A stretch of DNA of 64,000 bases from Pithys albifrons albifrons (GCF_047495875.1 NC_092497.1:33487375-33551374); one strand, 5' to 3'. Shown: positions 1-12,638, counted from the first letter of the stretch. Notes: generated by a model from the sequence alone, not told the origin. Numbers and translations are program-made.

Positions 1-339
1 TTTCACTTCTTTCTGCTGAAACATGGAAGTGTGGAGGTTAGTAAAATATTCTAATGGAACCCTTCTAAAATACCCCTTGTGGGTATTTTTGCTTTCAGAT
101 ACACAACATCAGCCTGTATTTGGGGATTTCTAGTTATAATTATGCTTCCTACAGCTTTCAGTTTCATTTAGTAAATTCTAATCTGCTGGTGAAACCAACA
201 ATGCCTGACAAAAGAACCAGTGAGAAGAAATCTGATCCATGTCTCCTATTTTACTTCCTGCAGGTATCTTGTTGCCTAGTGAAACACTTGCATTTTTTGC
301 AAATTAAATATTTATATACACAGTGTGGGAGGCTTTCAG

Positions 340-412
340 AAAATACCAGAAGTTAATCTCATCTCTGTGGAAACACTGGCCCTGAGAAACAGACTGATTA
401 CCATGGATAAAG
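340..412 (+). CDS. Exon 1 seen (internal), coiled-coil gene
   Basis: A 73-bp block between an AG (338-339) and a GT donor (413-414, GTAATT). It reads KIPEVNLISVETLALRNRL and ends one base into a codon. That base completes Glu with the first two bases of the block at 11579, which supports the pairing across an 11.2-kb intron. No start codon context is visible, so this is probably an internal exon and earlier exons lie outside the window. Confidence 0.55.
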
Positions 413-3400
413 GTAATTTTTAGGATACAATATTCATTTAGCTAAAAACCAAAAATGTTCACATATGTTACGTTATGGTACATGCTGCTGAGAGTGGAAA
501 GGTGGAGCCAGGCCACTATTCTATTCAATAAGCTGAGTGAAAAATCAAGACAACAACCCTGTTTTCAGCTTCTAAGTTCTAAAAAAGTTGAGGAGGAAAA
601 GGGACCTACAGATATGAAAGACATATTAGAAGAGCTAAGTTACTTATATAGCAGAAAGACAACAAAAAATGAATGAGTATAGTTTTAAATAAAGCTAATT
701 ATTTTTCGAAAACTGCCTTGCTTGCCTAGCAAAATGTGTGTTCAAATGCTACAGACTAATAGGAAAGTTGTGTGCATGTCTTCATAAGCATGTAGAAAAG
801 TGTGACAAGTTTTACAAATAGTTTGTGAACTTTTAGAAAAAAAGGATTGAGTTGCCACAGATCAACAAACTAATGAGCATTTCAGGCATGACGCTCCTTT
901 CATTTCAATGGTAGAAGATGAGTAAGAGAGATTGTACAGGAGAATGGTTAAAGGGATGATGAATATGGCTTTTGGAGCAAGACTGAAAAGTAAGTTTGGT
1001 GGTCTAATAATGTAAGAACCTTGAGTTCTTTCTCAGGAGACTGAGTTCAGAAATCTTCAAAAGTCATCAATTTGGTTGTAGGACAGGAAGCAATAAACTT
1101 AAGGGGAGGGAGTCTCAGTTGGACTTTAAACATAAGCCATTCTAACTAATAAGTGACTAAAAATGGGTTAAGTCCTATTTTCTTTTCTACTGTTTTTTTT
1201 TTTAGTTTTGTTTTTTTTTTTTTTTAATTTAGAACTTTCTTCAAATTCTCATGTCCCTTTTACTTATTTCTTCCTTGAAATTTTAACCCCTGTTCACTGA
1301 AAAAAAAAAAAAACAAAAAACCAAACTTGCAAGGCAAATAAATTGGCCAGAGGATTTTTCCTCAAAGAAGAGATCATGATGTCAAAACAAAAGACAAAAA
1401 AAAATTACATTGGCAAAAATTGTAGGTTTCCTACTAGATTTGCCACAGAGATAGTAAGTATTCTAGTCATGACATCTTAAAATTGTCTTTAAATTGCACC
1501 TGTACTCTTAAAACAATTTTTATTATATAGAATAAGTCTTACAAAATATTATTAGGAGTGTTTAGACTTAGGTTTTTTTTCTGATACACAGTCTGATATG
1601 GCCATACTTGAGGCCCAGCAAGTAATCAATGTTGGTGTCTCAAAAACTAAAACATGCATCATCTACAGTAATTTATAGTTTGAGAATTTTATTGAATATG
1701 CAGTCAGAGGCTAAGATAAGTGGAAGCAGAAGACCAGATGCTATGACTGCTTTTCAAGGGTGTGTAATTAAACAATAAATGACCAGTTATGTGAAGCCTA
1801 TAATGAAAAAGCAGGATGGTTTGCCTTGCCCCATCTTAGGGAGCAGGCTACTGAAAAGGGGTGTGAGGGAAAGATAAGGAATATTTGTAGATTTTGCTAT
1901 GGAACCTGCAGATCCTGTCCATTAATCATGAGGGAACAGTCTTCTCTTACCTAATAATAGTAATGAACCAATTTGAGGCCTCTCTACACATATTTGTAAA
2001 AGTAAGTTTTTCTCAGATGTCAACTATACTTCTCAAAAATTATGCTTAAAATTTAAATGTAATAGTCAAGGTTAATATTAAATTGTCATGTCTGATTTAG
2101 AGATGAATAGCACTCCATTAGTGGGGCATTGTGGGTTGCTTGTATTCTGAGGCAGCTGACTAATGAATGAGCTAAGACTATGGAATCTCAGGTCTAGGCA
2201 ATATGAATGGAATAGCTATGTCTATCAATAGACATAGAGACACACATAATTTTTCAAGGAAAGTTAAATCTAGATTCCTGTATTTGTCTTCAGCATTTCT
2301 GTAGCTTATCGTATGAAATATATGCCTTTGTTTTTATTTGTAAGGGGAAAGTGATAAGATTAAAAAAATACAGCAAGGAAAAGCTTTGCTGCCTATGGTA
2401 GCAAGCTGGAAAATCGGTTGTTGGCATTGGTGTATTGTTCCATGTCAACAACTTATAAATTGATAGCTTCAATCTATATATTCTCTTCTTCTTGCCAATA
2501 TAATAAATTAGGATAATTAATCTGACTCACTGTTTAACCTTCCTTCACACCAGAACTGAAGAATAACAAGTTAAACAATACCTTTGAATGACAGCTCTGC
2601 TAGGCAATATCATTGAGCAAGGCTATTTACAGCAGTGTAATCTGAGAATCTTAGAGGTAAAAATATGGTCTGACTAGACTGAGTAAGAGGAAAATGTTTG
2701 CATAATTTATTTCCACCTGGAAAAAAACTGAGTTGTAGCTTGTAACAATATAAACAAACACACCTTTAACACACTGAGTTCATTCTTAAGCACTTCCAGA
2801 CAATAAGATGGAACTATGAGAGCTATTCTTGTATGAATCTTCATAGTTCAGCTGATATCAATGTGACACAGTGCCAATGAGGAAGGAGCAGACTTCTTAA
2901 ACCATCCAGAGTAGGTAAATATCAGAGTAAGATACTATTCCATCACAAGCACAAGCTGAAGCACAAGAAGGCTCATAGCCCAATCACTCAGCTAAACTGA
3001 ATATTGCAACTTCATTGCTACTTGCTTTCTTCTCTGAGTGATGAGCGAAAATATATATAATATAAACAAAAAATACTACCAATGTGGTCTTGGTTATCAA
3101 TGCCCATTTGTCTAGGACATTGTGTGACAATTAGTACATTTTTCATGTGATGAGGAAGGAAACACTCTGTACATGTCCCCAGGACACAGAAGCAAAGGTC
3201 TTCTCTTTCACTCCAGCTGTTCTAATGTACCATACTTTAAGGATTCTCTCACACTGCCACTCCTTGTCTTGCATTAGTCCTCAGAGGGTGAGACAGGCTC
3301 CATTCAGTCCATTGATGTTTTTAAATGAAAGCCTAGTGCATTCATTTGCACTATGGCTAGTATTGAATAGCAGACATACACTGATAGAACAGTGCTGCAA

Positions 3401-4848
3401 CCAGGAGCAATAAAGAAGGTTACTCTTTGACAGCCATTCTATACGAAGTTATTAAAAGAACATTTAACTTACGTATTATACATACTCTTCTGTCATTTCC
3501 AACAACCTTTTTGTGAGATACAGCTAGGTTCCTAAAAATGTGTGGGTATTAGTAACAACACAGGGGTGGGGCCAAGACCAAGCACTAAGTTAATTCACCC
3601 TAACAGCTTCTCAGAAATCATAGATTTCAACAAATTTCTGCCATGGCAAGATATGAGAAATTGATGTGAATATTTAAAGTCACTCCACTATTTTGCCATG
3701 TTGATGCAAATTGCAGTGTTTTATATCTTGGGGTACCATGAGTCATACAACAGACACAAAATATTAAATGCTATTACAAAGATTTCTTTTCTCTTTTTTT
3801 TCTGCCATAGTCTTGAGATTTTATTGCATGGAAAAATTAATCTATATGGAGTTCATCATGCTTCTATAGTGAGATGCCTGAATATTTAACTGTGTACATT
3901 ATTGATTTAAGTACTGTATTTGCAGAGTTAAGGAAAGATATCACAGAAACCTAACTGATTTCTCCACCCTTTAACAGCACCCTTTCTGTGATGTCTAGAG
4001 AACTTCTCAGTAGAATAAGCTGTGCCTTGTGTTTCTGAAGTTCCCAGACATGTACAACACTTGCAAAATTTGCCATTTGAAAGAATTATATATGTGAATG
4101 ATTTGCAGAAATTCTCAGAGCCTCAGAATCAGAGCTATTCTAGGTTGGCTTTAAGTGCAACTAAAAGCTAAAGGAAAGCTCAATATGATTTTGAAGCACA
4201 GGACTGTTTTAGTTGCTTCCCTGCACTTTACAGGACACTTAGCATACTACACTGGTATTGTAGTTACCATTAAAATACCAAGATTCATTACCATTTGCTG
4301 TGCAGTGAATCTCCGGTGGAGCAATCCTATACATCTGTGAGATGACTCTTAGTCCCTAATACACTAAGATTTTCTGTGGTGATTTTTTTTCATCTGAAAA
4401 GGTGTTAAATAGACTAATGCTGTATTTCGCAATACTATATATAAAATATCTCACACTGGGGACTATATACTGAGATATTATATTAAAACTAGCTCAGAGA
4501 TATAAACCTCTGTGTAAGGTTATATTACTGTTTTTGTCTTGGCCACATGCAGAACATGAACATACTAAGAATAAAATGATTGATTTAATCTGTCACCATG
4601 AAGATTTTTTTTAGATAAAAATAGCAGAGTGTGGCTTTCTACTTTTACTGTAACATATGACAAAGAGGCATGCCTGATGAAGTTTTCTAAGTTGTTCTAG
4701 ATGCATAGCTGTCTGTACTATGCATATTAATGGGATAATTTGGTTTGGGTTTTTGTTTGTTTGTATCTTTTGTTTGTGCTGATTTTTTTTTAGTTTTGTT
4801 TTATAACAAAACCCCACAAAACTCCATTAACCACTGAAATAAGAATTA
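413..4848. other. Intron 1, left part: AT-rich, no gene seen
   Basis: About 4.4 kb of AT-rich sequence with short homopolymer runs (T-runs near 1190-1225, an A-run near 1300). One open stretch at 455-676 ends in a lysine- and glutamate-rich tail, but no splice phase links it to the flanking exons. I see no RNA gene or recognisable transposon in this stretch. Confidence 0.5.
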
Positions 4849-4926
4849 GAATCATAGAATCGATTGATTTGGAAAAGACATCCAAGATCATCAAGTCCAA
4901 CCCTTGGTCTAGCTCTAGTCCATTTA

Positions 4927-7736
4927 CTAGATCATGGCACTCAGCGCCACGTCCAATCTGCGTTTAAAAATCTCTAGGGATGGTGAATCCACCACCTCTC
5001 TGGGCAGCCCATTCCAATGCCTGATTACTCTCTCTGTAAAGAATTGTTTTCTGATATCCAACTTAAATTTCCCCTGGCAGAGCTTAAGCCCGTGTCCCCT
5101 TGTTCTATTGCTGAGTGCCTGGGAGAAGAGACCAGCCCCCACCTGGCTATAACTTCCCTTCAGGTAGTTCTAGACAGTGATGAGGTCACCTCTAAGCTTC
5201 CTCTTCTCCAGGCTAAACAACCCCAGCTCCCTCAGCCTCTCCCCATAGGGCTTGTGCTCCAGTCCCTTCACCAGCCTTGTTGCTCTTCTCTGGACTCGCT
5301 CCAGCACCACAATATCCTTTCTGAACTGAGGGACCCACAACTGAACACAGTACTCAAGGTGTGGCCTCACCAATGCAGAGTACAGGGGAAGGATCACTTC
5401 CCTGGTTCAGCTGGCCACGCTATTTTTGATACAGGCCAGGATCCCATTGGCCTTCTTGGCCACCTGGGCACACTGTTGGCTCATGTTGAGCTTCCTGTCA
5501 ATTCGTACTCCAAGGTCCCTTTCCGCCTGGCTGCTCTCCAGCCACTCTGTGCCCTGCCTGCAGCGCTGCATGGGGTTATTTTGGCCAAAGTGCAGGACCC
5601 GGCACTTGGCCTTATTGAACTTCATCCCATTGGAATCAGCCCATCTCTCAAGTCTATCCAGATTCCTCTGCAGAGCCCTCCTGCCTTCCAGCAGGTCGAC
5701 ACTCCCTCCTAACTTGGTGTCATCAGCAAATTTGCTGATGATGGTCTCAATCCCCTCATCTAAATCATCAATAAAGATGTTAAACAGAACTGGACCCAAC
5801 ACAGACCCCTGGAGAACACCACTGGTGACCGGCCACCAGCTGGATGCAGCTCCATTCACCAGCACTCTCTGGGCCCGACCCTACAGCCAGCTCTTAATCA
5901 AGGAGAGGGTACACTTGTCCAGGCCATGGGCTACCAGCTTTTCCAGGAGTATATTATGGGAGACAGTGTCAAAGGCCTTGCTGAAGTCCAGATAGGCCAC
6001 ATCCACAGCCTTCCCCTCATCCACCAGGTGGGTCACTTGATCATAAAAAGAGATCAGGTTGGTCAGACAGAACCTGCCCCTCCTAAACCCATGCTAGCTG
6101 GGTCTAATCCCTTGTCCACCCTGAAGGTGCTGTGTGATTGCACTCAGGATGAACTGCTCCATAACCTGCTTGCAGCCCTTTTTGTGGATTGGGGTGACAT
6201 TGGCCAACCTCCAATCATCTGGGACCTCCCCAGAGAGCCAGGACTATTGGAAGATGATGGAGAGCGGTTTGGCACGCTCTTCTGCCAGCTCCCTCATCAC
6301 CCTGGGATGGATCCCATCTGGTCTCATAGACTTGTTAGGATCCAGCTGGCTCAGTAAGTCAGTAATTACATCCTCCTAGAATACAGGGGGGCTAATTCAG
6401 CTCCCTCTCCCTGTCTACCAGCTCCAGAGGCCAGTTGTCTTGAGGGCCACCTGTCTTACTGGTGAAAACTGAGGCAAAGTAGGTGTTAAGTATCTCAGCC
6501 TTCTCCTCATCTTCCTTAACTATATTTCCCTCCAAGTCCAACAGAGAATGGAGGTTTTCCTTGCCCCTCCTTTTGTTATTAATGTATTTATAGAAGGACT
6601 TTTTGTTATCCCTAACTGAATTAGCCAAATTTAATTCAAATTCCACTTTTCTTTCCCTAATATTTTTCCTGCATGACTAGCTCTATCTGTAAATTCTTCT
6701 AAGTAGACAGCCCTTTTTTCCACAGTCCTGTAAACTTTCTTTTTATCCCTGATTTCTTTCAGAATCTTCAGAATTTAACCAAGCCAGCCGTCTTCCCCTC
6801 TGGCTGGCCTTTCAGCACACTGGTATAGCCTGTTACTGTGCACTCAAAATTTCCTTCTTAAAACATGTCCATCCCTCCTGGACCCCCTTGCCTTTAAGGG
6901 TTTTTTCCCAGGGTATGCTCTGAATCAGTTTTTTTGAATAGGCCAAAATCTGCCCTCTGGAAGTCCAGAGAAGAGGTTTTAATGGTGGCTCTCCTTACAT
7001 CCCTGAGGACTGAAAATTCTATTATTTCATGGTCACTATGCCAGAGGCGGCCTCCAACCACTACATCATCTACCAGCCCCTCTCTGTTTGTAAACAGTAG
7101 GTCTAGCAGGGCCTTCCCCCTGGTAGGCTCATTTACCAGTTGATGAAGGAAATTGTCCTCTATACACTCCAGGAACCTCCTTGACTGCCTCTTCTCTGCA
7201 GTATGAAGCTCCCAGCAGATATCTGGCAGGTTAAAGTCACCCACAAGAACAAGGGCTGGAGATTTTGAGACACCCACCAGCTGCTTGTAGAACAATTCAT
7301 CTCCTTCATCATCCTGTTTGAGCAATCTGTAACTGACACCCACAAGGGTGTCAGCCTTGTTGGCCTACCCCCTGATTCTGCCCCACAGGCACTCAACCTT
7401 GTCACTGCTGACCTCAACTTCAACAGAGTCAAGAGACTCTCTAACATATAAAGCTACCCCTCCACCTCTCCTTTCCTGCCTGTCCTTTCTGAACAGCTTG
7501 TAGCCTCCCATAGCAGCACTCCAGTCGTGTGAGTCATCCCACCACGTTTCTGTGACAGCAACTATGTCATAGTTTTCCTGTTGCACTATGGCTTCCAGCT
7601 CCTCTTGTTTGTTTCCCATACTGCGTGCATTGGTGTACCTGCACTTCAGCTGGGCCACTGATTTCATTCTCAACTCGGGCTCTATGCCCTTAGGCTTATC
7701 TCTGGAGAGCCCAGTTGCCATCCCTTCCCCCTTCAA
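4927..7736 (-). pseudogene. CR1 ORF2 (endonuclease-reverse transcriptase), broken
   Basis: The N-terminal part (7736-7365) shows the APE-type endonuclease, with N-A-R-S and V-T-E-T-W-W segments, and ends at a TAG. The frame continues to 6894 with the LVGDFNLPDICW and S-D-H catalytic segments. The RT domain follows (6646-4927), with F-A-D-D-T-K near 5740. Lesions: TAG at 7365, frame changes between 6894 and 6646, a 48-bp in-frame deletion at about 6165, and TAG at 5172-5170. The product would have nicked and reverse-transcribed at the target site. This copy cannot encode it. Confidence 0.88.
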
Positions 7737-7759
7737 ACCTAGTTTAAAGCCCTCCTAAC

Positions 7760-8818
7760 CTACCCTGCCAACTTATGGGCTACAGTTCTTTTGCCCTTGC
7801 TAGATAAATGAAGCCCATGTGCTTTGACAAGACTGGGCAACACGGAGTTTGCCCCATGATCAAAAGACCCAAAATTTTGATGATAGCACCATCCCCTAAG
7901 CCACCTATTGATAAGCTGGGCTTTCCTAAACCTCTCCTCATTCATCCCGGCTAGCATAGGAACTGAGGTAATTACTACCTGTGTTCCTGTCCCATGAAGT
8001 GATTGGGTCAGTGCCTTAAAACCTTTTCTACTTACCCTGGTACTCCTTTTATTAATGTCATCACTTCCAACCTGGACAAGCAACAGTGGGTAATAGTCTG
8101 AGGGTTGGATAAGTTTAGGAAGTCTTTTGGTAATATCCCTCACCGTGGCCCCGGGAAGGCAGCAAACTTCCCTGTGGGATGGGTCTGGCCGACATAGAGG
8201 GCCCTCAGTTCCCCTCAAAAGGGAGTCACCGATTACAACAACCCTTCTCTTTTTCCTCTTACCTGTGGTTGTAACCCGTCTGGTAGACTGGGGGGAACCA
8301 GAAGACCTTGTAGATAGGTCTTCCTCCTGACTGTCCTCCAACAGACTGTCTGAGTCCAAGGCTATATACCTGTTTTTTAAGGGCACCCTGGCAGGTGAAA
8401 GGGGTCGAGAGGGGGTATTTTTGCCTCTACGACCAGGCACCTGTTTCCATTCGTCCCCATCCATATGGTCCGTTCTGTCTGCCTGATGGCAGGAGGGGCT
8501 GGGCTTCACCACCTCCTGCTGGGCTTCCTTAGGAGTGGAAAGGGTGTGACTCCACCAGTCAATTTCCCTTTCACTCTCCCTTATGTTTCTGAGCCTATCC
8601 ACCTCTTCCTTTAGCTTTGCCACCACACCCAGCAAAACATTCACCTGCTCACATTGTATGCAGGTGTTTCTCACACTGTCCTCTGGTAGTAGGTCCAGGC
8701 TCAAACAGTCTATGCAGCCAGAGGCCTGAGTGGCTGCATCCTTTTTAGAGGGTTCTGTCTGTATTGACACCCCTCTACTGGTAACAGGAACAACAGCTTT
8801 CATTTTTTTGGGAGGCAT
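7760..8818 (-). CDS. CR1 ORF1 protein with GDSL-type esterase-like domain
   Basis: Open frame of 352 residues starting at MPPKKMK (ATG at 8818-8816). A 47-codon open extension upstream to 8959 is low-complexity and was not chosen. The N-terminal part has two C-x2-C pairs (CIDC, CIQC) followed by a short coiled coil (KLKEEVDRLRNIRESERE). The middle is acidic and serine-rich. The C-terminal half has a basic KRKKRR stretch, then VVVIGDSLLRG, a GDSL serine-hydrolase motif, then LLLVQVGSDDINKR at the usual G-x-N-D block, and ends near HGLHLSSKGK. The Asn of GxND reads Asp here, and the Asp normally before G-x-H-L reads His, so catalysis may be lost. ORF1 proteins of this family bind RNA in the LINE particle. 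Confidence 0.85.
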   Translation of the reverse strand: MPPKKMKAVVPVTSRGVSIQTEPSKKDAATQASGCIDCLSLDLLPEDSVRNTCIQCEQVNVLLGVVAKLKEEVDRLRNIRESEREIDWWSHTLSTPKEAQQEVVKPSPSCHQADRTDHMDGDEWKQVPGRRGKNTPSRPLSPARVPLKNRYIALDSDSLLEDSQEEDLSTRSSGSPQSTRRVTTTGKRKKRRVVVIGDSLLRGTEGPLCRPDPSHREVCCLPGATVRDITKRLPKLIQPSDYYPLLLVQVGSDDINKRSTRVSRKGFKALTQSLHGTGTQVVITSVPMLAGMNEERFRKAQLINRWLRGWCYHQNFGSFDHGANSVLPSLVKAHGLHLSSKGKRTVAHKLAG

Positions 8819-9394
8819 GACTGCCTTGAGCTGTGGGGAAAGGTAGAAAAGAGAAACAAACAAACACACAAACAAACAAAAAACAAAGCTGCAAAAATAC
8901 CTAGGCTTCTGCCCTGCCTTTTTGCCCTGCCTGTGCAAAGTGCCATGCCATGCCCTCACTGACGTGCCACGCCCCTCTTTGCCCGCTCCTGTTCGCCACG
9001 CTCTAGGTCGCTTGCGCTCCCTAGAGATGTTTTTAAAGTCTTCTCACTCTCCTGCTAACGAGCAAGCCACACCTCCAACTCCCCTCTGAGTCACCTGCTG
9101 ATAGCTGAAGGAGCAGCAAACAAACCCTGGCAGGAAATGGTGATTCCAATGGTGCTTCTCTGTGTGAGTCAAAGTGCTTCTCAGTCTCTCTGTCATAGTG
9201 AGTACTATCAAACAATACTGTATTTTTGTGCCGCCTTCACCAAACCTTTCTATTCAGCACAGGAACCTACAGCAGTTTGTTTCCTGCATAGTTTTTATGC
9301 TTCAACTTTCTTACTGCATAGGTTCAAATGCTTCAATTAATTTTCACTCAACTACCAGCCTAATATCACCTACCCTTCAGGCTCCTTGGAAGAT

Positions 9395-10082
9395 CCATTA
9401 GTTTGCTTTGGATGGAGTTAATTTTCTTCATAGCAACTTGTGTGGTGCTATGGATTTGTGACCAAAATGCTGTTGATTACAGTGTTAGTGCTGAGCAGTA
9501 CTTACACAGAATCCAGGCCTTTTCTGTTCCTCATACTACTGCATCACTGACCAAGCAGTACACAGAGTTGACCCCAACTGGTTCTAGCTAGGACAGGGTT
9601 AATTTTTTGCAGTAGCCAGGAGGGGAAAGGCCAGGACTACCAGAGGTTATTCAATTCCATCTTACATCATTACTGGGTGCAGGGGAAAGGGACTCTCTCT
9701 CTTAAGGGGAGAAGCAATTCCATCTGGTCAAGAAAACATGGCAGGGCAGGAGCCATCCCCAGTTGTTGGGGTCCACGGTGGGCAGTTTTGCATGTGAATC
9801 ACTCACTCTTTTGTATACTTATGTTATTAATATTGTTGTCCTTTTGTATACTTATGTTATTAATATTGTTACTGTTACAGTCCATATTCTTGTCTCATTG
9901 TTGTTTCCACTAAATTGTTCTTATCTCAACCCATGATCCTCGCCTTTTATACCTCCAATTCTCAACTTCATTCCACCACAGAAGGAAGTGAGGGAGAAGG
10001 GGAAGTGAGAGAAAGTGACTGTGGTTTAGGAGAGTCTCTGTGGGGGCACTGAACTGGGGAGTACCATTCCTAAACCACACCA
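9395..10082 (+). mobile_element. ERVL-type LTR (solo or fragment), plus orientation
   Basis: The stretch has the layout of common avian ERVL LTRs: GGAGTTAATTTTCTTC near the left end, GCTGAGCAGTACTTACAC at about 9490, a second GGTTAATTTT near 9595, GA-rich sequence near 9990, and a right end near CCTAAACCACACCA. A 30-bp unit (9808-9837) is repeated at 9841-9870. No coding region adjoins it. End points are approximate and no clean target duplication was found. Confidence 0.65.
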
Positions 10083-11578
10083 CCATCTAAGGGAATATCA
10101 CATGCCATACAATATTGTGCACCACAATAAAATCTTAAAGAAACGAGAAGAAAGGGGGTTTGGAGTTAAAACATTTTTCTTTTAAGTAACAATTACACTT
10201 GATGGAGTTCTACTTTCCTGTAGATGACTAAACATCAGCAGTGAATTTTTTTTTGCTTGCATTTAGAGCTTTGCTTTACCTATTAAGCTGTCGTTAACTC
10301 AAGATGGGAGTTTTCTTGCTTCTGTTCTTCTGAGTCCCCCACCCATCACTGTGAGGGAATGAGCAAGCAGCTGTGTAGGGCTGAGCTGCCAGACAGGATT
10401 AAAACACAGCAGAAGTTGGTAGAGAAATATAGGAACTTATTCTTGTCCTGTTTCTTTGGCTAATATTACTTACCAAACTGATTGGGGAAACAAAAAATAA
10501 TTCCCAGCTGTGGTGATGGTAGGAGGGAAGGATTAGCTAAACTAGTTTGATCTTTGTTATACTCCATTTCTGAGCTGAATTTTTCAATTTGCCATATGAA
10601 AACATTCTGTCAGCTTCATTAGCAGTATATAACTTGAACAAATCCATCTTCATTTTGTTATTACTTTGCTGTCATCATAATTCTTTATGACCACTGTTAC
10701 TTCTGGAAGTGTAATTTTTGGGCCTTTTCAGTGAGCTCAAGTGAAATTTTTAAGGGCTTTAGGATTTTTTGTGCTATGTTCACAGGCAGCAAGCAAGTAC
10801 CAATGCTGAGAACCATAGCCAGACAGTGGGAAATTCTGTAATACCGTGAATTCTGTTGATGAACTTAGAGTCACTTAAATTTTAATTCCTGTGCATGGGC
10901 TCTGATTGCTTCCAAAAAAGCCTACAATTTGTATTTCATGTTCAGAATCGAGTGTTCAGTTTCTTCCTGCACCACAAAGAACTAGAAAAGCACCATGTTT
11001 CTCTATGGAACTTACAGGATTGACAAGGAACTAAAAAGAAATCACCACAAAAAGCCCCAAAATCTTTTCACTCGTAGATATCTTTTTCTTATTGGAAAGT
11101 AAACTTAACAAGAGAGCAAATATCTTAGAAATATCCAGAGGCAAAATTTGTACAAGAGTTATTAACTGAGGAATGTGTTTGAGATGTGCGTTTGGGTAGA
11201 AGTTGCATTGGACTGGATAGGTGTTATTAAGGATAGATGGTGAATTCTGGTAACTTTATTCCCTGGACCTTGATGTGTTTGCTAATTCAGCTAAATCTGA
11301 CAGTCAAACCAATATTAAACCACCAAATAATATTGGCTTTCAAGAGACAGAAAGAAGACACCCAAAACTAAATGTTTGAGATGATCAATTTCTAAGAAAC
11401 TTACTCAGGCTTAATTAAATTGACTGACAATTTGTAATATTTTTATCTTAAATCCATTTTGTGGTGTGATCTTACAAGTCTGGTCTTGTTTCATGTTACT
11501 TTTTCTTAAGACTCTCAGATGAATATCTTGCCCTACCTAGTACTGCATTATAAACAATTATGTTGCTTGTTTTTCCAG
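10083..11578. other. Intron 1, right part: no feature seen
   Basis: About 1.5 kb of AT-rich intronic sequence up to the acceptor TTTTTCCAG at 11570-11578. No open frame, RNA gene or recognisable transposon is visible. Confidence 0.5.
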
Positions 11579-11776
11579 AAGCATTGGTGCAAACAGTTAA
11601 CTCTTCAGGCTGGAAAGTCCCTGAAGATTCAATAAGAATTGATGCTGAAATTAAATCACAGATCGCCATTCACTCATCTCTTCTACCAGGCACTGTTATT
11701 GATTATTCAGAGGACATACAGGAACATCCTTCATGTGTGATTAAAAGTGTTATGGTGGAAGACATACCTGAGGAGG
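11579..11776 (+). CDS. Exon 2, coiled-coil gene
   Basis: A 198-bp exon with a pyrimidine-rich acceptor and donor GGTAAGTA. The first two bases complete Glu with exon 1; it then reads ALVQTVNSSGWKVPEDSIRI and on to VEDIPEEG. The segment is acidic and not coiled-coil-like. It ends one base into a Gly codon completed by exon 3. Both ends agree in phase with their neighbours, which makes this one of the better-supported exons. Confidence 0.75.
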
Positions 11777-11822
11777 GTAAGTAATAGTTTGTGCCTCAGA
11801 TGTTCAGAATGAGATTGTACTA

Positions 11823-12426
11823 TATGGTAGTTTTGGCTTTAGGCCTCAGTTAGGCCTAAATTTAACAGACCCAAAGGATGACATAGCTCAGAAGAGGCAA
11901 TCATCGCCTGACTTAAGCAACCAAAGAGGTATTTCATACATCTGACATCATCAAGAAATGTCAAGAGGTATAAAAAGAGAGAGAGGAGGAGCTACTGTCT
12001 CTTTTGGGGTTTGCCTCAGACCTGTAAAGATGCATTGCCTGCCTCTGCCGAGATTAGACCTTGCCGCCATCCATGCTGCTGTTATCTAGGGAGGTGAACA
12101 TTTTGTTGTTAATTTTCTCTTCTCCTGTTGGGAGGTTTCTCTGGAAGAGGTTTTGGGAGGTTTTGTGGTGTTTGGGTGGTTGGAATCTGTATTATTTAGT
12201 TGGGTGACTCGGTAGCTGTGGTTAGTTTGTGGGGGTTTTCCTCACATTTGTATAAATATGTATTATATCATATTCTGGTTTTAATTATCTTTCTTTTGTA
12301 TAATCTAAGAAGCTTGGTACTTCAGGTTTTGGGGTTTTTTCCATTCCCTCCTTTTCCCTTGGGTGAGGGGGGCACCCTTTCTTTCTGTGTTGGGCAGTTG
12401 GCATTTTGCCAGCTCAAACCAAGACA
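11823..12426 (+). mobile_element. Solo LTR, family C, plus orientation
   Basis: The right end TTTTGCCAGCTCAAACCAAG followed by ACA matches the LTRs at 57201-57823 and, inverted, 12639-13241. A 5-bp duplication TACTA flanks it (11818-11822 and 12427-12431). The first base pair of the terminus reads TA instead of TG. A TATAAAA box is at 11971-11977. No internal retroviral sequence remains, so it arose by recombination between two LTRs. It lies about 50 bp downstream of the exon 2 donor. Confidence 0.78.
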
Positions 12427-12638
12427 TACTACAAAAGGTATTACTGTATTCTAGTGTCACAGAAGCAGAACTGCATGTAGTCCACAGTGCTAATATAGCT
12501 TGAATACAGATGAACACTAGTATAGACTAAATAGAAGAGTTCCTATTATGATTCAACATATAGATTATGGATGTGATAATCAATTTCCTTGTGTACAAGA
12601 AATGCATATTGGCTTTGTACATGCTAAAACTAAGGTCT

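Larger units (their letters stand above)
4849..9130 (-). mobile_element. CR1 LINE, nearly full length (copy 1)
   Basis: The 3' end lies at the left, with the CR1 terminus of ATTCTATG-type repeats (4849-4862), and the element runs leftward on the minus strand. ORF1 (7760-8818) is intact. ORF2 is present from endonuclease to C-terminus but carries stops, frameshifts and a 48-bp deletion near 6165. The 5' end is approximate: sequence above 8960 is GC-rich, as expected of a CR1 5' UTR, and gives way to unrelated DNA near 9130. Most CR1 copies are strongly 5'-truncated, so this 4.3-kb copy is unusually complete. It lies antisense within intron 1 of the host gene. Confidence 0.93.

Noticed and set aside
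455..676. 73-codon frame just after exon 1
   Set aside because: The last part has an acidic-basic, coil-like look, but its phase does not fit exon 1 or exon 2, and no good donor follows.
5017..6379. Plus-strand open frames up to 231 codons over CR1 copy 1, with similar ones at 36648-38058 and 50014-51487
   Set aside because: They are shadows of CR1 ORF2, which is coded on the minus strand. The same antisense frames recur in every CR1 copy.
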